A stretch of DNA of 64,000 nt from Dactylorhiza incarnata (lineage: Eukaryota > Streptophyta > Magnoliopsida > Asparagales > Orchidaceae), in assembly GCA_033032865.1 (NCBI GenBank), contig JAWHQI010000327.1, positions 1,054,001-1,118,000 of the forward strand, in the 5' to 3' direction. The translations under genes were made by a program, and so were the position numbers. The notes beneath the pieces are model-generated. The model was not told the origin of the DNA. It saw only the letters and a program-made list of their open reading frames with translations, and made no database searches. Positions 11,321 to 21,862 of the stretch are shown here, piece after piece (positions within the stretch are counted from its first letter, which is position 1; every line of letters starts with the position of its first letter).

Positions 11321-11497
11321 GCGACTAGCCTTCTCACTTCCGAAAGGCGACTAGCCTTCTCACTTCCGAAAGGCGACTAGCATTCTCAGAAGAAAAAGGC
11401 GACTAGCCTTCTCACTTCCGAAAGGCGACTAGCATTCTCAGAAGGAAAGGCGACTAGCCGTCTCACTTCCGAAAGGCGACTAGCATTCTCAGAAGGG
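11321..11497. repeat. GCGACTAGC repeats, 7 copies, 5' LTR
   Basis: AAGGCGACTAGC alternates with CTTCTCACTTCCG or ATTCTCAGAAG spacers. The 3' LTR has 10 copies at 17725-17978, so the array has changed length since insertion. Confidence 0.85.
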
Positions 11498-11815
11498 AAA
11501 AAGACTTAGTTTTTCCGAGAGGTGGCCTGTCACCCTCGGAGCTCGTTCTCTCTCTCTCTCTCCCAATATTGTAACGAGCAGCGGCCTGTCGCGCTCAAGT
11601 TCTAGTTTCCAAGTTGTAACCCCCAGAAGATAGTGAAGTTTGGTCAGCACAGCTCCGACCGCGTGGTTTTTTACCCTTTCCGGGTTTTCCACGTTAAAAA
11701 GTCCCTGTGTACTCAGCAAATCTCTAATTGACTGTTTGCGCGCTTAGTTCGCTCACGAGCTAAGGTGGTTCAAGTGAACCGGTCTACCACGAGCCCTAAG
11801 CGTTCCGCAACAGTT

Positions 11816-11832
11816 TGGCGCCGTCTGTGGGA
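11816..11832 (+). other. Primer binding site
   Basis: TGGCGCCGTCTGTGGGA begins three bases after the LTR end CAACA. TGGCGCCGT starts are usual for Tat/Athila-type gypsy primer sites. Confidence 0.8.
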
Positions 11833-12987
11833 CTGGATTCCCAAATTCTAAGCAAAGAATTTCCGAGCGCAGTACCCGCTTCGCCGGAATTCTCGGAACC
11901 AGCAAGAGTGGACACCTCCCCTGAACTATCCGACGCATACAGCTCCTCAGTTCTAGAGAGCCCGGTGAAAGGAGCGCTCATCACTGCACCCATCCGGCCC
12001 CCTTGGCCTGGATCGACTGGCAAACCGACCCCTCCCGCAGGAGGGCAGGATCCGAATGATGACAAATATCAACGAAAGCGATCTCCACTGTCAAAGACAA
12101 TTTTGGCATATCCAGTTCCGCCATGGCTAAAGTTCCTGCACTATAAGGAGTTCCACGGAGTAGAAGACCCCTACGAGCACATTAACCATTTCTTGGCAAC
12201 GATGCGGATACACGGACTTCCCGATCAGATCGGATGCAAGATCTTCGCCAAGACACTGCGCGGAGACGCCCTCCGCTGGTATCAAGCCCTGCCAAGCGGA
12301 GCGATACATAACTTCACCAAGTTGTCCCAACTGTTCGTCGAGCGGCACGAGACACACTCGACAAAGATCCAAGAAGAAGGAAAGCCCGGTGCAAGCAAAC
12401 CACCTCTCCTAGGGGAGGAAGAGCGGAACGAGCAAGCGGAGAAAATCGGCACAAATTTTCACCAAGAGCGCCCCTGCGCATGGATGGACTTCACCTTGGA
12501 CGCAAGCTTAGGGAATCCCCCCTGTGAGCTGAAGAAAGCATTGATAACCCACCGCATCTCCTTCAACGTTCTATTCCTAGCAGCAATAGTTCGGCTCAAG
12601 CTCCTAAGTGGAAACCTCAAACTTAGGGCCAGCGAAGCAGAGCTCCCTGATGGAACTACGGTACCCACCGTAGGAATCATCACCCTCCCCGTCCAAGTAG
12701 GGGCGCACCCAGAACCAGTCCAGTACGATGTACAGTTCGTCGTCGCCGAAGCAGACTCCCCCTACGACGCAATATTCGGGAGCCTCCTACTGGACGCCAT
12801 GGACCACGACGTTTTCATGTTCGGACGCATGGCCAGCAAAGGAAATATTCTCAGGAGCGCGATGCATGGTTTCGACACACCCGCCTCCAGGCTCCCCTGG
12901 ATCAACAGCAACCCGTCGCCGAAATCGAAGTCCGAGAAGCAGGGTGCACGGAAAGGCCAAGCGACTCCCGGAGCTTCACCCCGCTGA
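11833..12987 (+). pseudogene. gag fused to protease C-terminus
   Basis: An open frame of about 385 codons runs from the primer site to 12987 but has no ATG until the middle (ATMRIHGLP). The first half has the retrotransposon gag capsid core (LHYKEFHGVEDPYEHI, then TLRGDALRWYQALPSGAI, FTKLSQLFVERH). The second half matches the C-terminal part of a Tat-type aspartic protease (LPDGTTVPTVGIITLPVQVG, FVVAEADSPYDAIFGSLLL). The gag C-terminus and the protease active site (DNGSS/DTG) are missing from the join. A zinc-knuckle remnant follows downstream, the reverse of normal order. It may still be transcribed from the LTR, but a functional product is doubtful. Confidence 0.75.
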
Positions 12988-13077
12988 ATACACCACGCGA
13001 GCACATAATGTCCGTAATCTGTAATAGCAAGATCATCCACTGGCCCAGAAAGCTCTCCTTGCACAGGGGAGATCAAT

Positions 13078-13190
13078 CCCAGTTTTGCCACTTCCACAAA
13101 GGCCGAGGGCACCGAACGGAGCAATGTGCCTGACTGAAAGATGAAATCGAACGCCTTGTCCAATTAGGATACCTGGAGGCCTTCCACGAA
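13078..13190 (+). pseudogene. Zinc-knuckle remnant of gag
   Basis: The frame from 13080 reads CHFHKGRGHRTEQC, one stop (TGA), then LKDEIERLVQLGYLEAF. This is the knuckle and following helix seen at the gag C-terminus of Tat elements. It lies after, not before, the protease remnant, so gag has been rearranged. Confidence 0.65.
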
Positions 13191-13571
13191 GAGACACAGG
13201 AAAAGGCCAACGAAGGTCAACCGCCAGGCCACTGTCGCCCCCCAAGCTGAACGGCCGAAAAGACTCGAGCAAGCGCAACGCAAACGAAGCTCAACCTTAT
13301 CTTCTCTCTCAATAAAGCCTGTCTCAGAAACTTGTTAACCCCGGGATCGCAAGATTACACTTGCGCATGTATCAGTATTCATTTTCTAATAAAATTCTAC
13401 TTGCTCCAATCCATTCTGCTGCAGGTACCGCTTCGAGGCCCTGCCCCGGGGACTCTGCACCGCCGTCGATTGAAGGTTCGCCCTTCTCCTCCGCTGTCGA
13501 GTCCCGGTGTCGTAGGGGCCTGCCCCCCCTGCGTTCACCCTCGGTTTGAATACACCCGCTATTCACCGGCC

Positions 13572-13812
13572 AAAGCCGCGAGCACAGACTCATGCACCAA
13601 AGCCGCGGGCACAGAACCGCGCAAAAAAGTCGCGAGCAAAGGCTCGTGCACCAAAGCCGCGGGCACAGAACCGTGCAAAAAAGTCGCGAGCAAAGGCTCG
13701 TGCACTAAAGCCGCGAGCACAGACTCGTGCACCAAAGCCGCGAGCACAGACTCGTGCACCAAAGCCGCGAGCACAGACTCGTGCAAGAAAGCCGCAGGCA
13801 CAGACTTGCGCA
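13572..13812 (+). repeat. 27-bp minisatellite, about nine units
   Basis: Units of the form AAAGCCGCGAGCACAGACTCGTGCACC in type keep an open frame giving 9-residue repeats such as KAASTDSCT and KKVASKGSC. Every unit has GCGAGC...GCTCGTGC arms that can pair. Nothing suggests a functional protein. Confidence 0.85.
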
Positions 13813-14087
13813 AACTAACTCTTTATATATGTATACATTTGAAAGTCGCGGGCTCCGTCTCGTGCAAAGCTCATCTTAAAAAAACAAAACAAACTATGCA
13901 TGTGCTAACAACCAGGTTAACAGGATCACACAAAGAAGTGAATACAATAAACATGATAACCGCGTCAGCTCAATGCTGCGCACAAAACAGACAACAATAC
14001 GGAAAGCGAAAAAGCAAAAAAGCCAACTCAGAACGACACACAAGCGAACAATGGTATGGAAAACAAGAAAACAGGAGACGACCAACA

Positions 14088-16424
14088 TCAATCCTCGGCT
14101 GCGTCCGAGCACTCATCCTCCGAAAGGTCTTCCGCTCCAAGACCAGCGGTATCACACCCGAACTTCCTCCCCACCAAGCGCAGAGTCTTCTGAATGCCGC
14201 GCTGGAAGGCGACTTCGCGCTCGTCCTCCAACAAGGGCTCGACCTCCTTCGTCATGACCTCGGCACGGATCTCCTCCGCCATCTGGAACCGCTCCTCGAC
14301 AAAAGCAAGAGAATCTCGGAACTCGGCCACTCCGGCCGCCTTGGCATCCTCAAGGCTGCGCTCGACCGACGACAGCCGCTCCACTTCGCTCCGCAGAAAA
14401 CCCAGCTCCCCCTCCATGTGAAACATCTCCCCCTGAGCCTCAGACAACTGACGAAGCGCATCCTGGGCAAGCGCCTTGTCTCCACCAAACGCCTCCTGCA
14501 GCTTCTCAACCTCAGATTGGGAAGAAGAGAGGTCCGCCTCCAGCTGCTTGACGCGGGACAGATCGCGATCCCTCCTCTTCTGTAAAGCAGACATGTCCCT
14601 CTTCATCACGCTCAGCTCCTCCTGGAGGGAGATGTAGCTGTCCTTGAGGCCCACGTAACAGTCGTTCCACGTGAGAGCAACATTGGTCAGAACGTTCGCA
14701 TGCAAACACGAAAGAAGCAATCAGGAAACATAAACAATGAAAGCAAAGACAAGTCAAGACCCAAGAAAGGAGAGCTTCACTTACTGCAGAAGTCATCGCC
14801 TGGAGGGATGAGGAAACTCGCCTCGACGGTGGATGAGGAGGAGGTGGCGGCAAGTCTCCCTGCCCGACTTGATCGGCGGCGGGGGACGTCAGAATCTCGA
14901 CCTCCGGGTCGGATGGGATCGGCTCTGTCCGACAACGACTCGGGGCGGCCTCGTGATCGTGGATCCTAGGCTCCGGCAAGGTGGAACACGAACCAGGAAC
15001 TCCGTTCTTGAAGACAATCTTCCTCTTTTTCACACGCTCCAGGGGAACCGCAGCCTCCCGCCCAGGGTCCCAAGAAAGCCCCACCGAAAGCAGTCGACCC
15101 TCCTCCACGCAGTTGTGCACGCTGAACAAATCCTTCGACAACCCCTCTCGGCTGGGAAAGCCGGGGATAGGAATGAACTCGTCTTCCCGACCGGTCAGCC
15201 GGCGACAGCGTCCAGGGAGTGACCTCCAAAGCTCAGGCAGCTCCCAACGATTTCGAACATATCCATAAAGGGTATTCCCGTGCCGATAATCTGTCTTCTC
15301 GCCAAAATGAAACCAGTTTTTGTTGCTTCGAACCTCAATCCGGCCGCCCGAGTCAGTGGTAGCCTCGCACCAATCCTTGAAAAGCTCGAGTGAAAAGCGC
15401 GCGCTGTGCTCCCGAAAGAGCACCACCAGCCCCATGATATTCGACATCCCAACGGGCGTAAACTGGGTAATTGGGACGCCGCAGAACCGGAATATTTCGA
15501 TAGCTTCCTCCGATGGAGGGATGCGGAATCCAGACTTCAGGCAACTCTCAGAAAGTGCCATGTAACCCGTGGGTGGATTCTGGACGCGCTCCTCCGCTAC
15601 CGGGATTTTCACCTCAAGATTCGGAGGCAATCCGAACCGCTTGCGCCACATCTCGATTCGCGCACCGTCAAGTGAAGAACGTAGGCGCATCGGCCTCGAC
15701 TGACCGCCCCGCTTCGAAGCCTGCAAGGAAGAGCAAGCACATAAAAACGAGCGTTAAAAAGAAACCGTATCAAAAAATCCAAAATGTTACAAGTCGCCTC
15801 TCCGCGCACCAAGCATGCGAACAACGGAGGCCCGCACCGCCAGCCTCACCCGCACGCGAGAAACAGCCGCACGCGAATGCATAGTCCGCGCGCAGGAGCC
15901 CGCGCGCACCGTCCACACGCAGGCACCCGCGCTCTGGAGCGCGCAGCGCGGGAGCGCGCAGCGCGGCACCTGCGCGCGGGAGCGCGCAGCGCGGCACCCG
16001 CGCGCGGGCACGCAGCGCGGCACCCGCACGCGCGGGCGCGCGGGAACAACGCCCGCGCGTCCCGCGCGCAGGGGCCGCACCCGAGCGCAGGAGCGCGCAG
16101 CGCGGCGCCCGCGCGCGCAGGCGCGCGGGAATCCCGCGCGCAGGGGACGTACTCGCGCGCAGGGGCGCGCTCGCGCCAGCCGGGCGCCCCACCGCCGGCC
16201 CCGGCCGGGCGCAAGCATGCCCGGGTGCCGCCCCTACGCCGGCTCCGGCCGCGCGCTCCCTCCCGGGCACCGCCTTTTCGACCGCTCCGGCCGCGCGCAA
16301 GGGTGCCCGGGCACCGGCCGCCCGCGCACCGCTCACCGCGCGCCCTCCCGTCCGCCGCTGGCCGTTTTTTCCCTCCGCTCCTATTTTGAAAAAACAAATA
16401 ACAAAAGCAGCTTACCCCGGCCAT
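14088..16424 (-). CDS. Spliced antisense gene with gypsy-type transposase-like domain and coiled coil
   Basis: Three coding exons are proposed on the strand opposite to gag: 16424-16416 (MAG), 15722-14785 and 14642-14088. Intron 1 (16415-15723) has a GTAAGC donor and a TTCCTTGCAG acceptor; intron 2 (14784-14643, 142 nt) has GTAAGTGA and the only AG in reach. All joins are phase 0. Exon 2 carries a region like the Pfam family 'putative gypsy type transposon' (Transposase_28): MALSESCLKSGFRIPPSEEA, then GVPITQFTPVGMSNIMGLVV. A proline run follows, and exon 3 is a heptad-rich coiled coil with an acidic tail. The 5' exon is tiny and its start is the least certain part. Function is unknown; expression would need a promoter in or near the 3' LTR. 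Confidence 0.65.
15723..16415 (-). other. GC-rich intron of the antisense gene
   Basis: Most of the intron (about 15880-16340) is GCGCGC-rich, with recurring CGCGCAGCGCGGCACC and GCGCGCAGG phrases. Both strands stay open by composition alone, so frames here are not separate genes. The T-rich ends beside the splice sites look like ordinary plant intron borders. Confidence 0.55.
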
Positions 16425-16510
16425 CGTCCGACGCACCCTGCAGAGATGACAACCAGATCCGCTGCCGACTGTTCAAAAACCTTCGCACTCCCTCCCAAGG
16501 TTTGGACTAC

Positions 16511-16528
16511 GAAGGTTTGGGGGGCTTA
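16511..16528 (+). other. Polypurine tract
   Basis: GAAGGTTTGGGGGGCTTA ends directly at the 3' LTR start TGATGGG (16529), the expected position for plus-strand priming. Confidence 0.6.
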
Positions 16529-18291
16529 TGATGGGTACTCATAATAGAGCCTCATATTTATAAAAGAGCTTGGTAGAGATCTTCTTAAAAAGGCAACGAA
16601 TATTTCCAAAGACAGATATTTCCAAAGACGGATCATTTGCAAAGACGAATTACTTCCAAAGACGGATCATTTCCAAAATCTCTCCTCCCCCAATTTGGCA
16701 GGAAAAGCAAGACGCGCAAAGCCGTCGCAAACACGACAGAGAGTCCCCCACCCATCGGGGGGGAATTCCCACCGCCGCGCCGCGTCCCGGAAGGGACGCG
16801 GCCAAATCGTGCCCCCTTGGGGCGCGGCCTTGGCCGCACCCCCTTGGGGTGCGGCCAAGCCGCACCCCGCGCGGGGTGCGGCCACGCCGCACCCCCTCGG
16901 GGTGCGCCCGGGCCGCACCCCCTCTTGGACGCGCCTACGTCGCATTCCCTCAGGATACGGCCGCGCCCACCCCTCCTCGGGGTGCGGTCCGGCGCCCGCT
17001 CCTCGCCGAAGGATCCCGGTCCCCCTTTTAGGGGGCGACCCCCCGATTCGCCGTCCGCCCGAGGCGTCCCCGTGGTTCGTTGCGCACTTGGAGCGCTTCA
17101 GCACTAGCGCGCGCTCAGAACGTTTCTGAGCGCGATCAGGAAGCTTTCTCACTTTTTGTCTTTCCGGCTTCTCACTTTTTGGGTTTCCGGCTTCTCACTT
17201 TTTGTCTTTCCGGCATCTCACTTTTTGGGTTTCCGGCTTCTCACTTTTTGTCTTTCCGTCTTCTCACTTTTTGTCTTTCCGGCTTCTCACTTTTTGGGTT
17301 TCTGGCTTCTCACTTTTTTGTCTTTCCGGCTTCTCACTTTTTGGGTTTCCGGCTTCTCACTTTTTGTCTTTCCGGCTTCTCACTTTTCAGGAACAGTCAG
17401 TCGCCTTTTTCGCCTCCAACGGAACTGCCCGAACTGCCCAAGCTGCCCAAGCTGCCCGAGGGGCAAGGTGGTCATTTACGAAAAATGGCGATCCGAGATC
17501 CCCGAACCGGAGAATATGATTCGTCCACCTAGCATTTATGGAAACTACCAACGACAAAATTACCGGGTCACCCCCGGCCAAAGCTATAAAAGGAGCCCCA
17601 AGGCTTCATTTGAAAGGACCTTGACTTCTGGACCCGGGAGAGCTCCTTGCAGACTTTTGCGGAATTCTCCTTCGGCGCTTGAAGATCTCCTTCGTGGACT
17701 TGAAGATCTTCATCATCCCGAAAGGCGACTAGCCTTCTCACTTCCGAAAGGCGACTAGCATTCTCAGAAGAAAAAGGCGACTAGCATTCTCACTTCCGAA
17801 AGGCGACTAGGATTCTCAGAAGGAAAAGGCGACTAGCCGTCTCACTTCCGAAAGGCGACTAGCATTCTCAGAAGAAAAAGGCGACTAGCCTTCTCACTTC
17901 CGAAAGGCGACTAGCATTCTCAGAAGGAAAATGCGACTAGCCGTCTCACTTCCGAAAGGCGACTAGCATTCTCAGAAGGGAAAAAGACTTAGTTTTTCCG
18001 AGAGGTGGTCTGTCACCCTCGGAGCTCGTTCTCTCTCTCTCCAAATATTGTAACGAGCAGCGGCCTGTCGCGCTCAAGTTCTAGTTTCCAAGTTGTAACC
18101 CCCAGAAGATAGTGAAGTTTGGTCGGCACAGCTCCGGCCGCGTGGTTTTTTACCCTTTCCGGGTTTTCCACGTTAAAAAGTCCCTGTGTACTCAGCAAAT
18201 CTCTAATTGACTGTTTGCGCGCTTAGTTCGCTCACGAACTAAGGTGGTTCAAGTGAACCGGTCTACCACGAGCCCTAAGCGTTCCACAACA
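16529..18291 (+). repeat. 3' LTR
   Basis: The LTR is 1763 bp, TG...CA, and closely matches the 5' LTR apart from the single (not doubled) GC-rich/23-bp block. It has 23-bp repeats at 17145-17392, a TATA box at 17585-17591 and GCGACTAGC repeats at 17725-17978. Confidence 0.9.
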
Positions 18292-18338
18292 GTTTTTGCT
18301 CCGGTTAGCTTGGACAAAAAAACCATCGTCATAGAATG

Positions 18339-18749
18339 CAGTGGTGGATCCAGAAAATTATAAATGAGGGTGCACAAAAAATTTCAAAATACAAATGCTA
18401 GCGGGGTGAGTAGGAGGGTCGTGAGTCACATATTGAAAATTAATTTTGGGGGTGCACATAGCTGAACTTGGTCTGCGAATAGACAAATTTGGTCGGCGAA
18501 TAGCCAAATTTGGTCTGCAAATAACCAATTTTGGTCCGCGAATAGCCAATATTTGTCCCAAAACAAACTAGTTACGTGACATGAGAACGCTTCCATTTTA
18601 TCGGAGCTGTTTCTCCCTCATCTGGCCACCGTTTTTGACATATAAGTAGTCAAAATTCATTGTCTCGACGAGAGGAATCAAATCCACTAACAATTTTGAA
18701 AAATAATGGGAGTGCACATGTCCCTCGGGCCCCCTCTGGATCCGCCCTG
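18339..18749. mobile_element. hAT-type MITE with 8-bp target duplication
   Basis: The ends are CAGTGGTGGATCCAGA and TCTGGATCCGCCCTG, inverted repeats apart from one indel. Perfect 8-bp copies of ATAGAATG lie at 18331-18338 and 18750-18757. An 8-bp duplication and CAG-type TIR are typical of hAT. No transposase is present. Inside, a ~23-bp unit (TTGGTC[T/G]GCGAATAGCCAAA) repeats about four times at 18457-18560. Confidence 0.9.
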
Positions 18750-18774
18750 ATAGAATGTATGTTAGACATGAAAG

Positions 18775-18900
18775 CGATTACGACCACTACCAAAGAAACT
18801 AGTTTTGAACATAAAAATAGATGAAGCGCCTAAAGTGAGGTCAGGCACTCACACACGATGATTTATAACCGCCGCGTTCATGACCGCTATCATCGTGCCA
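18775..18900. repeat. Dispersed repeat, copy 1
   Basis: Related to 60131-60262: both share ACTAGTTTTGAACATAAAA in the middle, GTGAGGTC after it and TCGTGCCA at the end. The ends carry inverted GACC-type motifs (ACGACCACTACC against CATGACCGCTA). It is probably a short non-autonomous element. Confidence 0.6.
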
Positions 18901-20399
18901 ACAATTTGTCTTGACGAGTATATATTGAAATATTATCTCAAATGTCTATATTAACCTATGCTGCTGGATTGAACCTCGTACTAAATGTTCAAGGGTAAAA
19001 AAAATATGATAGAATCTAGTATTGACAATTTATATGAATTTCAGACTGCAAATAATCGGAATTCTCATAACCTCCACTAACTTAATAGGGAGTTATACAT
19101 AAGAGAAATCACTGCACGTACGATCATCGCACCCGATCCATGTGGGATCCGCGTAATAACCACCGCACGCATGATCATCGCACCCGATGCACGTGCGATA
19201 CGCGTACTAACCTCCGCACGCGCGATCAAAGATCTCTTCTTCGTTTCTTTCATCCCACTGTAACTATGCAGAGTATATTTCTTACTCTGAAGTCTCAACA
19301 ATAATTTTGTAATATATTATTTTAAACTGGGTTTAATCTGTTTACTAGAGCACATTTTAACGATATATAGAGGGATTTGATTATTACTTAGCGGTGTTGT
19401 GGAAAACTTAATTTATGAGAAAAGATTGTGGATTTCAAATGCTTGGCTCTTCACTTTTCCTTTTATAACTTCTGTTTTATATTTGCTATATTATAGGATA
19501 TCTTCTGAGAGTGATGTTTCCAATTTTCTTTGTTCATTTTATCTTGGAAGAATAGAAATATGGATTAAATCTTGTCTTTTTTATATCATTCATGAGTAGC
19601 TGATAAAATGAAAATTGATGCATGGTTAGAATATAATGATAATTGAAGATAGATATTAGATTTAATGTAGCAAATACAAGTAAGATAATCTGTTATAACT
19701 TATAATAGAAATATTTTTTAGGAATCCGACATTTTAAAATATTCCCGGCATCCGACATTTAAAACCTTGATAAACAGTATAAGGGGGCTGGTTTTGATGG
19801 GCATTGCAGGTTTTGGAAACTTTCATCCCGGAATCTGGCGATCGTTTGTGGTGCTAACTCCACGAAACTTAAAGGTGTCGAATGTTTGTATCCATATTCC
19901 CTCTTGTTCTCAGCCTTGCCATCCACCTCTTACAAACCCTAAAAGCCTCAACTGCCACCCTAACCCTCTCCATGTTGTTGTCAACCACCATCAACTCTCC
20001 CTAAAGCTGCATCTCCCACTTCATCCCATATCCCTCCAAACCTCCATTTGTCCTACCATCTAGCACCATCGGCCTTCTCTCCTCCAGATTGCAGCAAGCT
20101 TTCCCCCTACCTCCCTGAGACTAGCGACCAGCCCCGTTCCAGCCATCTAGGGTTGGTCGCAGACACCTTACCCAATCATGAACCCAAATCTCTTCCCCAG
20201 CCACAAACTCTAGCTACCCAACTCCTCCTTGCACCCCCAGCATCAAGTCCTCGACTAGCCAGCCCCCCAATCTCCATGGCCACCATCCCATATCCCTCCT
20301 CCCTCTGGATAACCGCCACAACCCCAACGATTACCGGATCTCCACACCATCATCCATGGCCCCATATTTGTGAGTGCCTCGTGTACGATTGTTAAAGTT
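18901..20399. other. Unassigned intergenic DNA
   Basis: No gene is recognised. A 51-bp unit containing GATCATCGCACCCGAT repeats 2.3 times from 19110 (starts at 19110, 19161 and 19212). 19250-19780 is AT-rich and 19880-20380 is C-rich without a coding signature. Confidence 0.5.
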
Positions 20400-20943
20400 G
20401 TCATTTAAAACCGAAAACCGTAAACCGAATCAGAACCGAACCAGAACCGCAGAGAACCAAACCGAACCGTTAGAGAATTATTTGGGTTTCGGTTTGAATT
20501 TTGGAACTGTGAACAACATTGGTCCGGGTGTGGTTCTTTCATTTTATTATCCGGACCGGAACCGCAATATAAATGTCTCAAGCGGTTTCATGATTTTTAG
20601 AACCGATCCGAATCAGACCGAAGAAGAACTGAACCGCAACTCATTTATTATTCATATTATTATTATAGTGTTATTTTTTAATAATATATCTATAATATCT
20701 ATATTTACTATTATGTGTGAAACTGGTGCGATTTGAACCCAAATCGCATTCGCAACAAAGAGGGTCGGTTTTGGACTGAACAAAATTGCACCGCACCAAA
20801 ACCGTGTTGTGTGGTTTGACATTGGTGCGATTTGGAGTCAGTTTTTGCGGTGTACTTTCGGTGTTTATACAGTCATATAATGTATTTTCAATTTTACTCA
20901 CATATTTTTCTGAAATATTTTGTTTTAAAAATATAGAGGATAT
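20400..20943. repeat. ACCG/CGGT-rich repeat, left of the copia insertion
   Basis: Short iterations of GAACCG, AACCGAACC and TTGGTGCGATTTGG fill the stretch. Similar sequence resumes at 32640-33160, directly beyond the inserted copia element, so the element may have landed in a single repeat region. Identity as a MITE is unproven. Confidence 0.45.
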
Positions 20944-21488
20944 TGAAAGTCTTTATTTAAGGGTAGCTAATTACCTAGATGGGGGTGAATAGGTTATTAT
21001 AAAATCCATGTCAGCATGACGTCAGATCCTCAACGGTCTTCAGTGACTTTAGTATTTGACAAGGCGTCGAGACATGGTCGTCGTCTAGACGTGGCTTAGC
21101 TTGTTGTAGATATTCTCTAGCACAATCCTTAACTTAGAGCATTTCAGGAAGAGGGTGTTGATCAGTGTGTAACTCAGTCGACGCTTCTTATTCCACGGCG
21201 TCGAGTGATGTTCCTTGGTTCGACGCTTTCTTGACTTAATCTCAAATCTTCAGTCAGTGACCTTACCAGTGAGACAGCAAACATAGGTTGACGCTTTTGG
21301 GTCACAGGCGTCGAGCGATGTGTAGTGTCTCGATGCATGTGGACTTAGATGAACTTCTTGATCATTTAGCTTGACCTGATCTCCTGCACAGTAATTCTAG
21401 ATAATATATCAAATACATTGTGAGGTATATCTTTGATTTAGGAATGGACTTCTCCAAATCTAGGACATTGTGGGCAATGATCCCAACA
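20944..21488 (-). repeat. 3' LTR, internally deleted
   Basis: The LTR is 545 bp against 1526 bp for the 5' LTR. The missing ~965 bp (equivalent to about 30994-31957) includes the TATA region. The break is between AAAATC and CATGTCAG. Confidence 0.9.
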
Positions 21489-21502
21489 ATCTCCCTCTAT
21501 TT
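21489..21502 (-). other. Polypurine tract
   Basis: On the minus strand AATAGAGGGAGAT lies immediately before the LTR start TGTTGGG. Confidence 0.65.
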
Positions 21503-21862
21503 GAATAAGTCATAACCTTATTCAATGATATACCCCTTTTTACAAAGATAACCAAAATTTTCTACACAGGCAATCATAATATGGTTAATATAACACTTTT
21601 CATAAAATCAGATTACCATATCAATCTAATAAGAGAAAACATCTCAGGCATGAGTTATAACATAAGCACAGAATCACAGATTACATGATCTACATCACAG
21701 GTAGTTCAGAATTAATCATGTAGATATAGTAAAAAGATCACATCACAGGCATATATATATGATGATAATCAAAGAAGAATCAGTTTGCTCTGGGAGCTCA
21801 TAAAGATTGTCCAATTTACACAATATTGTCTGAGATAATTTTTAAAAAGAAAATTTCAAGTC

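Larger units (their letters stand above)
9354..11812 (+). repeat. 5' LTR, enlarged by internal duplication
   Basis: The LTR is 2459 bp against 1763 bp for its partner. In order it holds an AT-rich start, GC-rich CGCACCCC/GGGGTGCG hairpins, 23-bp repeats, then a second copy of these blocks, a TATA box at 11181, GCGACTAGC repeats and the CAACA end. Long open frames here arise from period-23 and GC-rich repeats and are not proteins. Confidence 0.9.
9354..18291 (+). mobile_element. Complete non-autonomous Tat-like gypsy element
   Basis: Both ends are defined: LTRs start TGATGGGTACTCATAATAG and end TTCC[G/A]CAACA, and perfect 5-bp duplications GTTTT flank the element (9349-9353 and 18292-18296). 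A TGGCGCCGTCTGTGGGA primer site follows the left LTR and a purine tract precedes the right LTR. The interior (4.7 kb) has a gag/protease remnant and zinc-knuckle remnant on +, a minisatellite, and a spliced antisense gene on -. No RT, RNase H or integrase is present, so mobilisation would need an autonomous partner. An antisense extra ORF is a known feature of some Tat-lineage elements. Confidence 0.9.

Noticed and set aside
13332..14585. A 417-codon plus-strand protein
   Set aside because: It is a 27-bp minisatellite joined to the reverse complement of the coiled-coil exon.
15770..16531. Ala/Arg-rich frames of up to 238 codons on both strands
   Set aside because: GC-only repeats remove stop codons by composition. 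The region fits an intron of the antisense gene.
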